Source of the DNA: Streptomyces davaonensis JCM 4913
GTDB taxonomy: Bacteria > Actinomycetota > Actinomycetes > Streptomycetales > Streptomycetaceae
Direction of reading: 5' to 3'
DNA: 64,000 nt
Assembly (NCBI RefSeq): GCF_000349325.1
Contig: NC_020504.1
Coordinates: forward strand, 930,001-994,000
Shown: piece by piece, positions 1 through 10,000 of the stretch
Layout: every line of letters starts with the position of its first letter
Numbering within the stretch: the stretch's first letter is position 1
Notes under the pieces: model-generated
Told to the model about the DNA's origin: nothing
What the model saw: only the letters and a program-made list of their open reading frames with translations
Databases searched by the model: none
Made by a program: the position numbers and the translations under genes

Positions 1-188
1 TCGACGTACCCACGCTGGTCATCCACGGCGACGACGACCAGGTCGTGCCGTTCGAGGTGGGCGGCAAGGCGTCGGCGGCCCGGATCAAGAACGCGGCGCT
101 GAAGGTCTATCCGGGCGCCCCGCACGGGATCACCGACACCCACAAGGACCAACTCGGCGCGGACCTGCTCGACTTCCTCAACTCCTGA
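1..188 (+). CDS. alpha/beta hydrolase, C-terminal end only (partial)
   Basis: The reading frame is open from the left edge to the TGA at 186-188, leaving about 62 residues. The visible end has a GDDDQVVP segment, where alpha/beta hydrolases carry the catalytic Asp, and an APHGITDTH segment that supplies the catalytic His. This arrangement is common in small alpha/beta hydrolases of the non-haem chloroperoxidase type. The nucleophile elbow lies outside the window, so the enzyme class cannot be fixed. It sits 19 bp upstream of another hydrolase on the same strand and probably shares its transcript. Confidence 0.8.
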   Translation, partial: DVPTLVIHGDDDQVVPFEVGGKASAARIKNAALKVYPGAPHGITDTHKDQLGADLLDFLNS

Positions 189-207
189 ACCCCGGAAGGG
201 ACTTCGC

Positions 208-1029
208 ATGGTTTCCGAACGTCACCCCCGCCGTCGCGTCCTCGGCGGGATGCTCGCCGCGGGCGGCGCCCTCACCCTGGGCACCGCCGCCCCGGCCTCG
301 GCGCACTCCGGCCCCAGACCGACGGTCGTCCTCGTCCACGGAGTCTTCGCGGACGCCTCCGGCTGGAGCGCCGTCACCGAGCGGCTGCTCAGGGCCGGAT
401 TCCCGGTGATCGCCCCGGCCAACCCGCTGCGCGACCTGGCCGGAGACTCGGCGTACGTCCGCAGCGTCATCGACACCCTCCCCGGCCCGCTGATCCTGGT
501 CGGCCACTCCTACGGCGGCGAGGTCATCACCAACGCCGGACGCGACCACGCGAACGTCAAGGCCCTCGTCTACGTCGCCGCCTTCGCGCCCGACGAGGGC
601 GAGAGCGCCCTGGACCTGGCCAAGAAGTACCCCGGCAGCCGGCTGGAGCCCGCCCTCATCGGCCGCCCCTACCCCGTCCCCGGTGCGGAACAGCCCGGTC
701 TGGACGGCTATATCGACCCCGCCAAGTTCCACGACGTCTTCGCCCAGGACCTGCCGCGCTCGCAGACCCGGGTGATGGCGACCGCCCAACGCCCCGGCAG
801 CATCGGCGGATTGGCCGGACCGAGTGGTGTACCGGCGTGGCGGACCGTGCCGTCCTGGTACGTCGTCGCCACCGAGGACCGGGTCATCCCGCCCGCGGCG
901 CAGCGCTTCATGGCCGAGCGCGCCAAGAGCAAGGTCGTCGAGGCCGAGGGCGCCTCGCACGTCGTGATGATGTCCCGCCCGGACACGGTCGTCCGGCACA
1001 TCGAGGCCGCGTACCGCGCCACCCGTTGA
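208..1029 (+). CDS. secreted alpha/beta hydrolase with twin-arginine-like signal
   Basis: This 273-residue protein is an alpha/beta hydrolase. Residues 1-32 look like a signal peptide: a PRRRVLGG basic segment, a hydrophobic stretch, and an Ala-X-Ala cut site near residue 32. The twin arginines suggest Tat export. The core starts with VVLVHGVFADASGW (oxyanion loop). The nucleophile elbow GHSYGG places Ser101, and Asp224 (EDRVIP) and His251 (ASHVV) complete the triad. The pattern resembles esterases of the EstC/salicylate-esterase-like group; the substrate cannot be read from sequence. The ATG at 208 follows a GGAAGGGA ribosome site. The next hydrolase starts 15 bp downstream, so the two are probably co-transcribed. 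Confidence 0.88.
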   Translation: MVSERHPRRRVLGGMLAAGGALTLGTAAPASAHSGPRPTVVLVHGVFADASGWSAVTERLLRAGFPVIAPANPLRDLAGDSAYVRSVIDTLPGPLILVGHSYGGEVITNAGRDHANVKALVYVAAFAPDEGESALDLAKKYPGSRLEPALIGRPYPVPGAEQPGLDGYIDPAKFHDVFAQDLPRSQTRVMATAQRPGSIGGLAGPSGVPAWRTVPSWYVVATEDRVIPPAAQRFMAERAKSKVVEAEGASHVVMMSRPDTVVRHIEAAYRATR

Positions 1030-1044
1030 CCTTGAGGAGAGGCC

Positions 1045-1842
1045 ATGAGCACCCCGGACACCATCGTCCTCATCCACGGCTTCTGGGTGACCCCGAGGAG
1101 CTGGGAGCACTGGATCACGCACTACGAGAAACGCGGCTTCCGCGTCCTCGCCCCCGCCTACCCCGGCTTCGAGGCGGAGGTGGAGTCCCTCAACGCCGAC
1201 ACCACGCCGATCGAGAACGTCACGGTCACGCAGATCGTGGAGAGCCTTGAGACCCTCATCGGCGGTCTGGACAAGCCGCCCGTCCTCATCGGCCACTCCG
1301 CCGGGGGCGTGTTCGTGCAGCTGCTGCTCGACCGCGGTCACGGCGCGGCGGGCGTGGCGATCAACTCCGCGCCCACCGAGGGCGTCGCCGTGGTCCCGCT
1401 GACCCAGATCAAGTCGGCCTTCCCGGTGCTGAAGAGCCCCGCGAACCGGCACCGCGCGGTCGGCCTGACCTTCGACCAGTGGCACTACGCCTTCACCAAC
1501 ACCTTCCCGGAGGCGGAGTCCCGGGCGCTGTACGAGCGGTACGCGGTCCCCGCCTCCGGCGCCATCTTCTGGGACAGCGCCCTGGCCACCCTGCGCCCCG
1601 GCCACCAGAGCACCTACGTCGACTACCACAACGACGCGCGCGCCCCCTTGCTGTTCATCTCCGGCGAGAAGGACCATCTGATGCCGCCGAAGGTGCAGCA
1701 GTCCAACGCCCGGCACTACAAGTCGAACACGGTCACCGAGATCCGGGAGTTCGCGGGCATGCCGCATCTGCTGCCGGCGGCCCCCGGCTGGGAGGAGGTC
1801 GCCGACCACGCCCTCGACTGGGCGCTGGCCAAGGCCCGTTAG
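1045..1842 (+). CDS. cytoplasmic alpha/beta hydrolase
   Basis: A 265-residue alpha/beta hydrolase without a signal peptide. The N-terminus has the HG oxyanion motif (LIHGFWVTPRSW), the nucleophile elbow is GHSAGG with Ser85, and the likely acid and base are Asp210 (GEKDHLMPP) and His241 (GMPHLLP). It is preceded by GAGGAGAGG, a strong ribosome site. It follows the exported hydrolase at 208-1029 closely and may be a diverged duplicate, since the loop after the HG motif and the position of the elbow are similar. Substrate unknown; an esterase or haloperoxidase-like role is an inference from fold only. Confidence 0.87.
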   Translation: MSTPDTIVLIHGFWVTPRSWEHWITHYEKRGFRVLAPAYPGFEAEVESLNADTTPIENVTVTQIVESLETLIGGLDKPPVLIGHSAGGVFVQLLLDRGHGAAGVAINSAPTEGVAVVPLTQIKSAFPVLKSPANRHRAVGLTFDQWHYAFTNTFPEAESRALYERYAVPASGAIFWDSALATLRPGHQSTYVDYHNDARAPLLFISGEKDHLMPPKVQQSNARHYKSNTVTEIREFAGMPHLLPAAPGWEEVADHALDWALAKAR

Positions 1843-1897
1843 ACCGTCACGCCGGGGCGGCAGGGCCTGCCGCCCCGGCATGGAAGGGAGTTCACGC

Positions 1898-2689
1898 ATG
1901 ACCGAGGTCCGTATCACCCATATCGGGGGCCCGACCACGCTGATCGAGGCGGCCGGCTGGCGGCTGCTGACGGACCCGACGTTCGACCCGCCCGGCCGCC
2001 GCTACTCCTTCGGCTGGGGCACGTCGTCCCGGAAGACCGCGGGCCCGGCCGTCGACGCAGCCGAACTCCCGCCGCTGGACGCCGTACTCCTCACTCACGA
2101 TCACCACGCCGACAACCTGGACACGGCCGGCCGGTCCCTGCTGCCCACCGCCGACCTGGTCCTCACCACCCCGACGGGCGCCCGCCGCCTCGGCGGCAAC
2201 GCCCATGGCCTCGCCCCGTGGACGACCCGGCGCCTGGAGCACCCGGGCCGCCCCACGATCGAGATCACCGCCACCCCCGCCCGCCACGGCCCACCCTTCT
2301 CCCGCCCGATCGTCGGCGACGTCACGGGCTTCGCGCTGCGCTGGGAGGGCCAGCGGCACGGCGCACTGTGGATCTCCGGGGACACGGTCCTGTACGACGG
2401 TGTCCGCGAGGTGGGCCGCCGCCTGGACGTGGGCACGGCAGTGCTGCACCTGGGCGGTGTGCGCTTCCCGGTGACCGGCCCGCTCCGCTACACGCTCACC
2501 ACGCCAAGAGCCGTGGACCTGTGTCGCGTGCTGCGGCCAGACACGGTCCTGCCCGTCCACTACGAGGGCTGGTCCCACTTCCACGAGGGCCGCCGCACGG
2601 TCGAGGCCGAACTGGCGAAGGCCCCCGCCGACATCCGTACGCGCTTCCGCTGGCTCCCGGTCGGATCCGCCGCACAGATCCAGGTCTGA
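1898..2689 (+). CDS. MBL-fold metallo-hydrolase (UlaG-like)
   Basis: A 263-residue metallo-beta-lactamase-fold hydrolase. The metal-binding loop reads LTHDHHADNLD near residues 65-75, a variant of HxHxDH in which the final histidine position is Asn. A later His (RHGPPF), Asp (SGDT) and His (PVHYEGW) complete the expected metal ligands. The layout fits the UlaG/YcbX-like group of lactonases and phosphodiesterases. The ATG at 1898 was chosen because GGAAGGGA lies 9 bp upstream; an ATG at 1880 would overlap that site. It is the fourth hydrolase in a row on this strand, 55 bp after the previous gene. The cellular substrate is unknown. Confidence 0.85.
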   Translation: MTEVRITHIGGPTTLIEAAGWRLLTDPTFDPPGRRYSFGWGTSSRKTAGPAVDAAELPPLDAVLLTHDHHADNLDTAGRSLLPTADLVLTTPTGARRLGGNAHGLAPWTTRRLEHPGRPTIEITATPARHGPPFSRPIVGDVTGFALRWEGQRHGALWISGDTVLYDGVREVGRRLDVGTAVLHLGGVRFPVTGPLRYTLTTPRAVDLCRVLRPDTVLPVHYEGWSHFHEGRRTVEAELAKAPADIRTRFRWLPVGSAAQIQV

Positions 2690-2770
2690 CGGCGTCCGCG
2701 GACCGCCTCCCACCTGCTGTACCGACGGACTATTCTCCTACCGCACAAGCGCGTTGGGGGCGGGGGACGC

Positions 2771-3979
2771 ATGAGGTTCGTCTTTGTTCACGGGACCGGT
2801 GTCCGTCGGGAGCGGTTCGACGTACTGTTCCGGCAGGTCGAGGCGGGATTGCTGGAGAAGTTCCCGAATGCGGAGGTCGAACCCTGTTACTGGGGCACCG
2901 AGTTCGGCGCCACACTCGGCGCCGGGGGCGCGTCCGTGCCGGGCCTGCGGCCCCTCGCGGCGGCCAACATGGAGGACGATCCCGAGACCGCGGAGTGGCT
3001 GCTGCTCCTCACCGATCCGCTGTGCGAGCTGAGGGTGCTGGCCGAACTCGGGAGCGAGGGCGGCGACGGCGGCTTCGGGCTGCCGGGCTTGCAGACCGCC
3101 GGTGACGTGGTGCGCGACCGGCTGCTCGAACTGCCCCGCGACCTCGATCCCGGCGACCAACTCGCCGTACTCCTGCGGGAGACCGGCCTGGCCGACGGCT
3201 ATCGGTACGCCCTGGACGCCGTGGCGGACTCCGACGAGTTCCACCATGCGGTGGACAGAGCCGAGGACGATGCGACGGCCGCCGAACTCGTCCTTCTCAC
3301 CAGCCGGGCTCTTGTCGCGGTGCTGCTCTCGGAGGCCCAGGACACCACCCTGTGCACCGGGGACGAACGGGACCGGCTCGTCGATGTCCTGAGCGACCGG
3401 CTGGGCGGCACCGGACGCGGGGTCCTGATGAGCACGATCGGGGTGCTGTCCAAGCTGGCGCAGCGGCTGACTCCGCAGTCCGTGCTGGACAGCAAACGGG
3501 GCGAGGTCACCTCCGACAAGGCGTCGGAGGTCGGCGACATCCTGCGCTACCAGGCCCGCGGCGAGCATCTGCGCGCCCACCTGGAGAAGGTGATCGCCCG
3601 CAGCCCGGAACCGCCCGTCCTCATCGGCCACAGCCTCGGCGGCATCGCCCTGGTGGACACCCTCGCCCTGGCCGCCCGGCGCCAACCACCGTTGCCGGTA
3701 AGCCTGTTGGTCACGGTGGGCTCCCAGGCCCCGTTCCTGCACGAACTCGGCGCCCTGGCCGGCCTGGAACCGGGGGCGGCGCTGCCTTCCGGTTTCCCCG
3801 AGTGGCTCAACATCTACGACCGCAGGGACCTGCTGTCCTACCTCGCCGAGCCGGTATTCCCGGACGACGCCCGGGTCACCGACCACGAAGTCCGCAGCCG
3901 TATGCCCTTCCCCGTCTCGCACAGCGCGTACTGGCGGCTGGAGCCGGTCTTCGAGCGCATCGCGGAGGCGCTGCGGTGA
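2771..3979 (+). CDS. lipase-like alpha/beta hydrolase of the conflict-system operon
   Basis: A 402-residue protein with an alpha/beta-hydrolase signature split across its length. The first strand and oxyanion loop are FVFVHGTGVRRERF at the N-terminus, and the nucleophile elbow GHSLGG sits at about residues 285-290. The C-terminal segment has YDRRDLLS and VSHSAYW, plausible sites of the acid and the base His. The GHSLGG form and the long insert between are typical of lipase/esterase-like proteins. The gene ends inside the start of the caspase gene (GTGA overlap at 3976-3979), so the two should be translationally coupled. I infer a second effector or a regulatory hydrolase in the vWA-MoxR-VMAP system. 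No signal peptide is seen. Confidence 0.85.
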   Translation: MRFVFVHGTGVRRERFDVLFRQVEAGLLEKFPNAEVEPCYWGTEFGATLGAGGASVPGLRPLAAANMEDDPETAEWLLLLTDPLCELRVLAELGSEGGDGGFGLPGLQTAGDVVRDRLLELPRDLDPGDQLAVLLRETGLADGYRYALDAVADSDEFHHAVDRAEDDATAAELVLLTSRALVAVLLSEAQDTTLCTGDERDRLVDVLSDRLGGTGRGVLMSTIGVLSKLAQRLTPQSVLDSKRGEVTSDKASEVGDILRYQARGEHLRAHLEKVIARSPEPPVLIGHSLGGIALVDTLALAARRQPPLPVSLLVTVGSQAPFLHELGALAGLEPGAALPSGFPEWLNIYDRRDLLSYLAEPVFPDDARVTDHEVRSRMPFPVSHSAYWRLEPVFERIAEALR

Positions 3980-5886
3980 CGGCCGCACCCCTCGCCGCCG
4001 AGCCACCGATCACCCCGGAGCGCACCTTCGCTCTCGTCGTCGGCATCGAGTCCTACGAGATCAACACCGGGATGGACCTGTCCGGCCCGGCCCGCGACGC
4101 CATCCGCTGCGCCGACTGGCTCACCGGCACTGCCGGTGTCCCGCAGGACAACTTACGGCTGCTGCTGTCGCCGCTGGCCCGGAACCAGACCGGCGTGGAC
4201 GCGAAGCCGGCCACGCAGAAGTATGTCGAGGACGCACTCTTCAAGGACCTGCCCCAGCGCGACGGCGACCTGCTGTGGATCTACTGGGCCGGGCACGGCT
4301 TCCTCAACAGCACCGACCAACTCCTCCTCCCGTACGCCGACGCCACGGCAGGACACGTCACCTCTCTCAACTTCACCTCGGCGCTGCAATGGTGGCGGTC
4401 CAACAGAGTGGGCCGGGGGCGTTTCCGTCGTCTCGTCGCCATCGGCGACGCCTGCCGGATCGAACCCGGCCAGTCCAAGCTGGACTTCGTGAAGGTCGAA
4501 TACCCGGTCGGCGTGCGGACTCCCGAGCGCCGACAGTTCGTCCTGTATGCGGCACGCCCGGGGGAGACAGCCCGCAACCGCGCGGAGCTTCAGGCAGGCC
4601 AGTTCACCGACACGCTGCTCAAGCACCTGGAAGGGCGGTCCGCGGCGGAGGCGGTCCGGGATCTGGTCGATATCGCCAAGGCCGTACAGGGAGACTTCGC
4701 CGTCATGAAGGCGAAGCGCGCGGCGTGGCAGGAGCCGCAGTTCGAGATCGCCAGGTCCTGGGACGGATCGCCCCTCTACGGGGACCATTGGACGGACTCC
4801 CCCGCACCGACCGGCGCGCCCTCCCTCGACCACACCGCCTGGCAGGAACTCGGGGAAGTGTTGGCTGGCTGTCAGAAGCCTCCATACACCTACGAGGCAT
4901 ACCGCTGGGCCTTCGAGGTGACGGGCTGCGTCCCGCCCGCCGAGCACAGGCTGCCGTCACCGCACCTGACGGAGATCGTGCGCGATCTCGACCACCGCCA
5001 GGGAACGAGCCGCGCCGTCCCGCTCGCGCTGCCGTTCATCCAGCACCTGGCGACCCGCTCCCGGCGCCCCGAGTGGGCGGCCGACGCGCAGGCCTGGGTC
5101 GACCGCACCCTCGATCGTCTCGGCGCCGACCCCCTCCCTCCCGCGCCCCCACGACCCGCCGAACGGCCCGCGCTGCACGTCCGCCTCACCCCCGACGGCG
5201 ACAACGACTTCTGGCTCCAACTGTGGTCGTACCAGGACGATTTCGAGAACGTGGGCGACTACGAGGAGCCCATGGAGCTGGCAGCCGTGCGCACTGTCCT
5301 CGGCAACCACCTGCTGGCCCACTCGGCGTCCATGCCGCAGCGCATCGAGTTCCACGTCCCGTACGAGCTGCTGGAGGAGCCGTTCGAGACCTGGCAGCTG
5401 CCACTCGGCCGCAAAGGCAAGACCGTAACCCTGGGCTGTTGGTACGAGGTCGTGCTGCGCTGCCCCGAGGAGCGCCAGGGCCTGGCCGAGGACCCGTGGC
5501 GGACCAAATGGGAGTGGTACGAGACCCATGGCGGCCTGCACCCGGACGCCGCGCACGATGTCGGCGACGCGGATGTGGCCGAGGGCCTCGCCGAGGCACT
5601 GCAGCTGGACGCGTCGCCGGTCTGCGTACTGGCCGATGTGACCGGCCCGTTGGTCATGGACGCGCTGGGTGCCGTACTGGACGGCGGCATACCCATCGCC
5701 GTCTGGCCCCGCTCCTCCGCCCCGGACGAATCCCTGCGCAAGGCGCTGGGCGCGGAGCCGCCGGACGTGCTCGACGTGGCGGCGCTGCCGGACGCGCTCA
5801 AGCGCCTGCGCGTCAAGCGCCGCCCGCTCGCCCTCCTCTGGGACAACCCCGGGCGGGTGCCCGCGAGGCGGTCGTTGTCCTCATGA
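3976..5886 (+). CDS. caspase-like protease fused to VMAP-C-like domain (effector)
   Basis: A 636-residue protein. Residues about 15-240 form a caspase/metacaspase-like peptidase: FALVVGIESY opens the fold, His107 lies in YWAGHGF and Cys160 in GDACR, the expected dyad. Residues about 265-385 are helical and may correspond to an effector-associated or VMAP middle domain. Residues about 395-630 resemble the VMAP C-terminal domain of vWA-MoxR-VMAP systems, ending with the GGIPIAVWPR segment. It starts at GTG 3976, overlapping the hydrolase stop, and its own TGA overlaps an ATG at 5883. Leu60 is encoded by TTA (4153-4155), the rare bldA-dependent codon. Inferred role: death or nucleic-acid-triggered proteolytic effector, licensed by the MoxR and vWA partners. 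Confidence 0.85.
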   Translation: MTAAPLAAEPPITPERTFALVVGIESYEINTGMDLSGPARDAIRCADWLTGTAGVPQDNLRLLLSPLARNQTGVDAKPATQKYVEDALFKDLPQRDGDLLWIYWAGHGFLNSTDQLLLPYADATAGHVTSLNFTSALQWWRSNRVGRGRFRRLVAIGDACRIEPGQSKLDFVKVEYPVGVRTPERRQFVLYAARPGETARNRAELQAGQFTDTLLKHLEGRSAAEAVRDLVDIAKAVQGDFAVMKAKRAAWQEPQFEIARSWDGSPLYGDHWTDSPAPTGAPSLDHTAWQELGEVLAGCQKPPYTYEAYRWAFEVTGCVPPAEHRLPSPHLTEIVRDLDHRQGTSRAVPLALPFIQHLATRSRRPEWAADAQAWVDRTLDRLGADPLPPAPPRPAERPALHVRLTPDGDNDFWLQLWSYQDDFENVGDYEEPMELAAVRTVLGNHLLAHSASMPQRIEFHVPYELLEEPFETWQLPLGRKGKTVTLGCWYEVVLRCPEERQGLAEDPWRTKWEWYETHGGLHPDAAHDVGDADVAEGLAEALQLDASPVCVLADVTGPLVMDALGAVLDGGIPIAVWPRSSAPDESLRKALGAEPPDVLDVAALPDALKRLRVKRRPLALLWDNPGRVPARRSLSS

Positions 5887-5936
5887 ACCAACCACCGAAT
5901 CAGCCGTCGATTCAGCCGTCGTCGAGAGGAAGTCGG

Positions 5937-7003
<1,067 letters not shown>

Positions 7004-7007
<4 letters not shown>

Positions 7008-10000
7008 TCGAGGATCTGTTCCGCGCTCTGAATGAGTCCGGCGACAAGGCCGGACCCGAGGAGCTGGCGGACATCCTCTGGCTGGCGGCGCGCATCGGTG
7101 CCAGCGGGGGCCCGGACGTACAGGACCTGCTGCCGGACGCCGAGGACGAACATCCCGATGCCCCGCCGCTGCCCGAACCCCCCGCGACAGGTCCGGGCGG
7201 GTCGGCCCCGGGGCCGACCGAGGAGTTCTACAACGCCGCCGATGTGACGGACACGCCCGGCCCGTCGCGCGACGGCATCGACCTGGTCCGCGTCCGTCGC
7301 GCCGCGTCACTGCGGGATCCACTGGCCCTGATGCGGGCGTTGCGCCCGCTGGGCCGGAGCACGGGCCGCCGGGAGACCGACTGCCGCGACATCGACCTGG
7401 ATCTCGACGAGGAACTGACCGTCCGCCGAACCGTCGAACAGCGCCTGCCCGTCCCGGTGTTGCGCCCGCGCCGAGGCCGCTGGCTGGACCTGGCGCTGGT
7501 GGTGGACGCCCACCACTCGATGCTGCTCTGGCATGACCTGGTGGCTGAGCTGCGGCGGGTGTTCGTACAGACGGGCATCTTCCGGGACGTCCGCACCTGG
7601 TATCTGCGCGGCACGGACCCGGACGCCGGTGACCCGCTGTCCGTCTCCCGCACGCCGGACGGTGAGCGCCGCAGTGTGCAGGAGGTGTCCGACCCGTCCG
7701 GCCACCGGCTGGTGCTGGTGTTGACGGACACGGTGGCGAGCGGCTGGGCCGGGGCCGAGGTCGCACAGATGCTGCGGCAGTGGTCCGCGCACGGTCCGGT
7801 GGCGCTGCTGAATGTCCTGCCGCGCCGCCTGTGGGACCGGGGCGCGGTGCGCCCCCGCGCGGTCCTGGTCCGTTCGGTCGGAGCCGCCGCGCCGAACACG
7901 TCCTGGCGGCAGGGCCCGGCCACGCGTAGCCGCCGCCGACGGCACCCAGTGCAGGAAGGCATCGCGGTTCCGGTGGTGGAGGCCGGGGCCGCGTCGGTGT
8001 CGGTCCTGGCGAAGCTGGTGGCGGGGAACGGGCAGTGGATGCGGGTGCAGTGCCTGTCGGTGGCGCGGGTTCCGGAGGCGCTTCCCTCGCGAGTGCGCGG
8101 TGCGCAGGAATTCGAGGAGGTCGACGAAGTCCTCAGGCGTTTCAGAGCCGGGGCATCACCGGTCGCCCAACGCCTGGCCGGTTACCTGTCCGCCGTACCC
8201 CTCAGCCTCCCGGTCATGAACCTCGTCCGCCAGATCATGCTGCCGGAGTCGGAGCACGGGCATCTGGCGGAGGTGGCGCTGGGTGGTCTCCTCACGTCAT
8301 GGGCACAGGAGGACACCACCGACCCGGACAGCGTCCCGTTCGACTTCCGGCCCGGGGTGCGGGCGGCCCTGCTGGGTGGGCAGCGGCGGGATGCCATCAC
8401 TTCGGTGCAGGAGGTTGTGCGGCGGGAGATGGGGGCGGGGGTCAGTGAGCGGGGGGCCAGTAGTGGGGGTGACTTTCTCGCGGGGCGCAGGTCAGGGGGT
8501 TTCGGGGGTAATCGGGGGGTTGCTGAGGGGGCCTTGCCGTTTGCGGCGCGAGTGGGGGCGGCGGACGGTTCCGGGGAGGCGGCTGAGCCTCCGTGGCAGC
8601 GGGTCGCGGATCTTGTGCGGGATGTTCCATCGGTGCCGGACTATGTCGTGCGGGGCGTGGATGAGCAGCTTCGCGAGGTGATTTCGCGGGCGATGGAGGG
8701 GCACAGTTCGTTCACAGTGCTGGTCGGCGTGCCTGGGGCGGGGAAGACGACCGCGATTCTGCGGGCGGTTGCCGCATTGCCGGACGACTGGACGTGGTGG
8801 GCGCCGCGAGACGTGGAGGAACTGAACGACTGGGTAGCCCTCTTGCCCTCGCGCTCCGTTGTGCTGCTCGACGTCTTCCCCACCCTCGCCTCTGCTCACG
8901 CTCTGACTCGTGGGGCGTCGGGAACGATCGTCGTGTTCGGTGAACTCACCGACGAGGGCCTGGAATTGCCCCCCTCGGAGCGCGACATCAACGTTGTGCA
9001 CGTTCCCCCGTGGATCGCGGACTCGAAGGCAATGCGTCGGATTCACGAGGCACCGCCGGTCGCCAGAGCCCTGCTCCGTGCAGCGCTGGACATCAGGCGT
9101 CTGGGCCATGCCCCGGACCTGACGCGTGAGTTGCTGATGGCTGCGACGGAGGTCTACCTCCCCGAGTACGGACGGGACGAACTGTCGGACGAGGCAATGT
9201 CGGCGGCTCTCACATATGCGTGCCAGCCAGTGGTGGGAGAACCCCTGATCATGCTCCGGACCTCCCGCAGAGAGGCCTGGTACCGGCTCAGCGACTTCGT
9301 GGAAGAGGTCGACCGAACGGAGGTCCCGTCCATCCACCCGCCGGAGCAACTCTGGCCGGTGCTGGCTCGCTTCGCCGACCATGACTCGCTTCCCGCACTG
9401 GCCGCGGCCGCCCGGGAGAGAAGTCTGGCCGAGGTGTCCCGGTACCTCGAGACCTGCTTCGCGTTCGACAACATGTCCCCGGGTTCAACTGACTTCGTCC
9501 TAGGGCTCACCAAGGACGCCGAGCAACGCCTGGTCAGTGTCTCGAACGAGAGTGGAACCCTGCTGGGCACGGGAATCCGCCTGTTGGACGACGGGCTGGC
9601 GGTGACGGCGTTCGTGCCGGACTCACGCGCGAGCCAGGACGAGGTCTTGCGAGTGCGGCCGTATCGCAGCCGCTTGGTCGTAGCCGCACGGCTCCTGCCC
9701 ACCACCACACGCACAGGTCTGTTCTACCTGTCCATGAACCCCCGTGCAGCGCTGCCGAGTGTGATGCCGATGTCTACCGCCCCCTCGCCGAAGGTCGGCG
9801 AGCGAGTCCTCGTCGTCGGCCTCGACAGCGAGCGAGGCACCGACCTGAACGTACGTCGCTACCTGGTAACCGACACCACTGCGGATGGCTTCAACCTGAC
9901 ACCAGTTGTCTCCGCACCGCGGCCCACTCCTGGCGCAGCCGTCGTCAACCTGTACGGGACGGTGATCGGGGCAGTGTCGATCGCTCACGAGCAAATCACG

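Noticed and set aside
178..1938. Minus-strand open frame of 586 codons
   Set aside because: It lies opposite three hydrolase genes that have intact motifs and ribosome sites; its product is low-complexity Gly/Arg/Val, typical of antisense frames in high-GC DNA.
3352..3975. In-frame upstream extension of the caspase gene
   Set aside because: The extension is Pro/Arg-rich and lies inside the hydrolase gene; the caspase fold begins just after GTG 3976, which overlaps the hydrolase stop.
2738..4006. Minus-strand open frame of 422 codons over the lipase-like gene
   Set aside because: Antisense shadow; no motif, and the plus strand has GHSLGG and coupled start/stop signals.
8420..8560. G-rich stretch considered as a regulatory G-quadruplex or gene break
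   Set aside because: It is in frame inside the vWA gene and encodes a Gly-rich linker; nothing indicates a stop or a separate gene.
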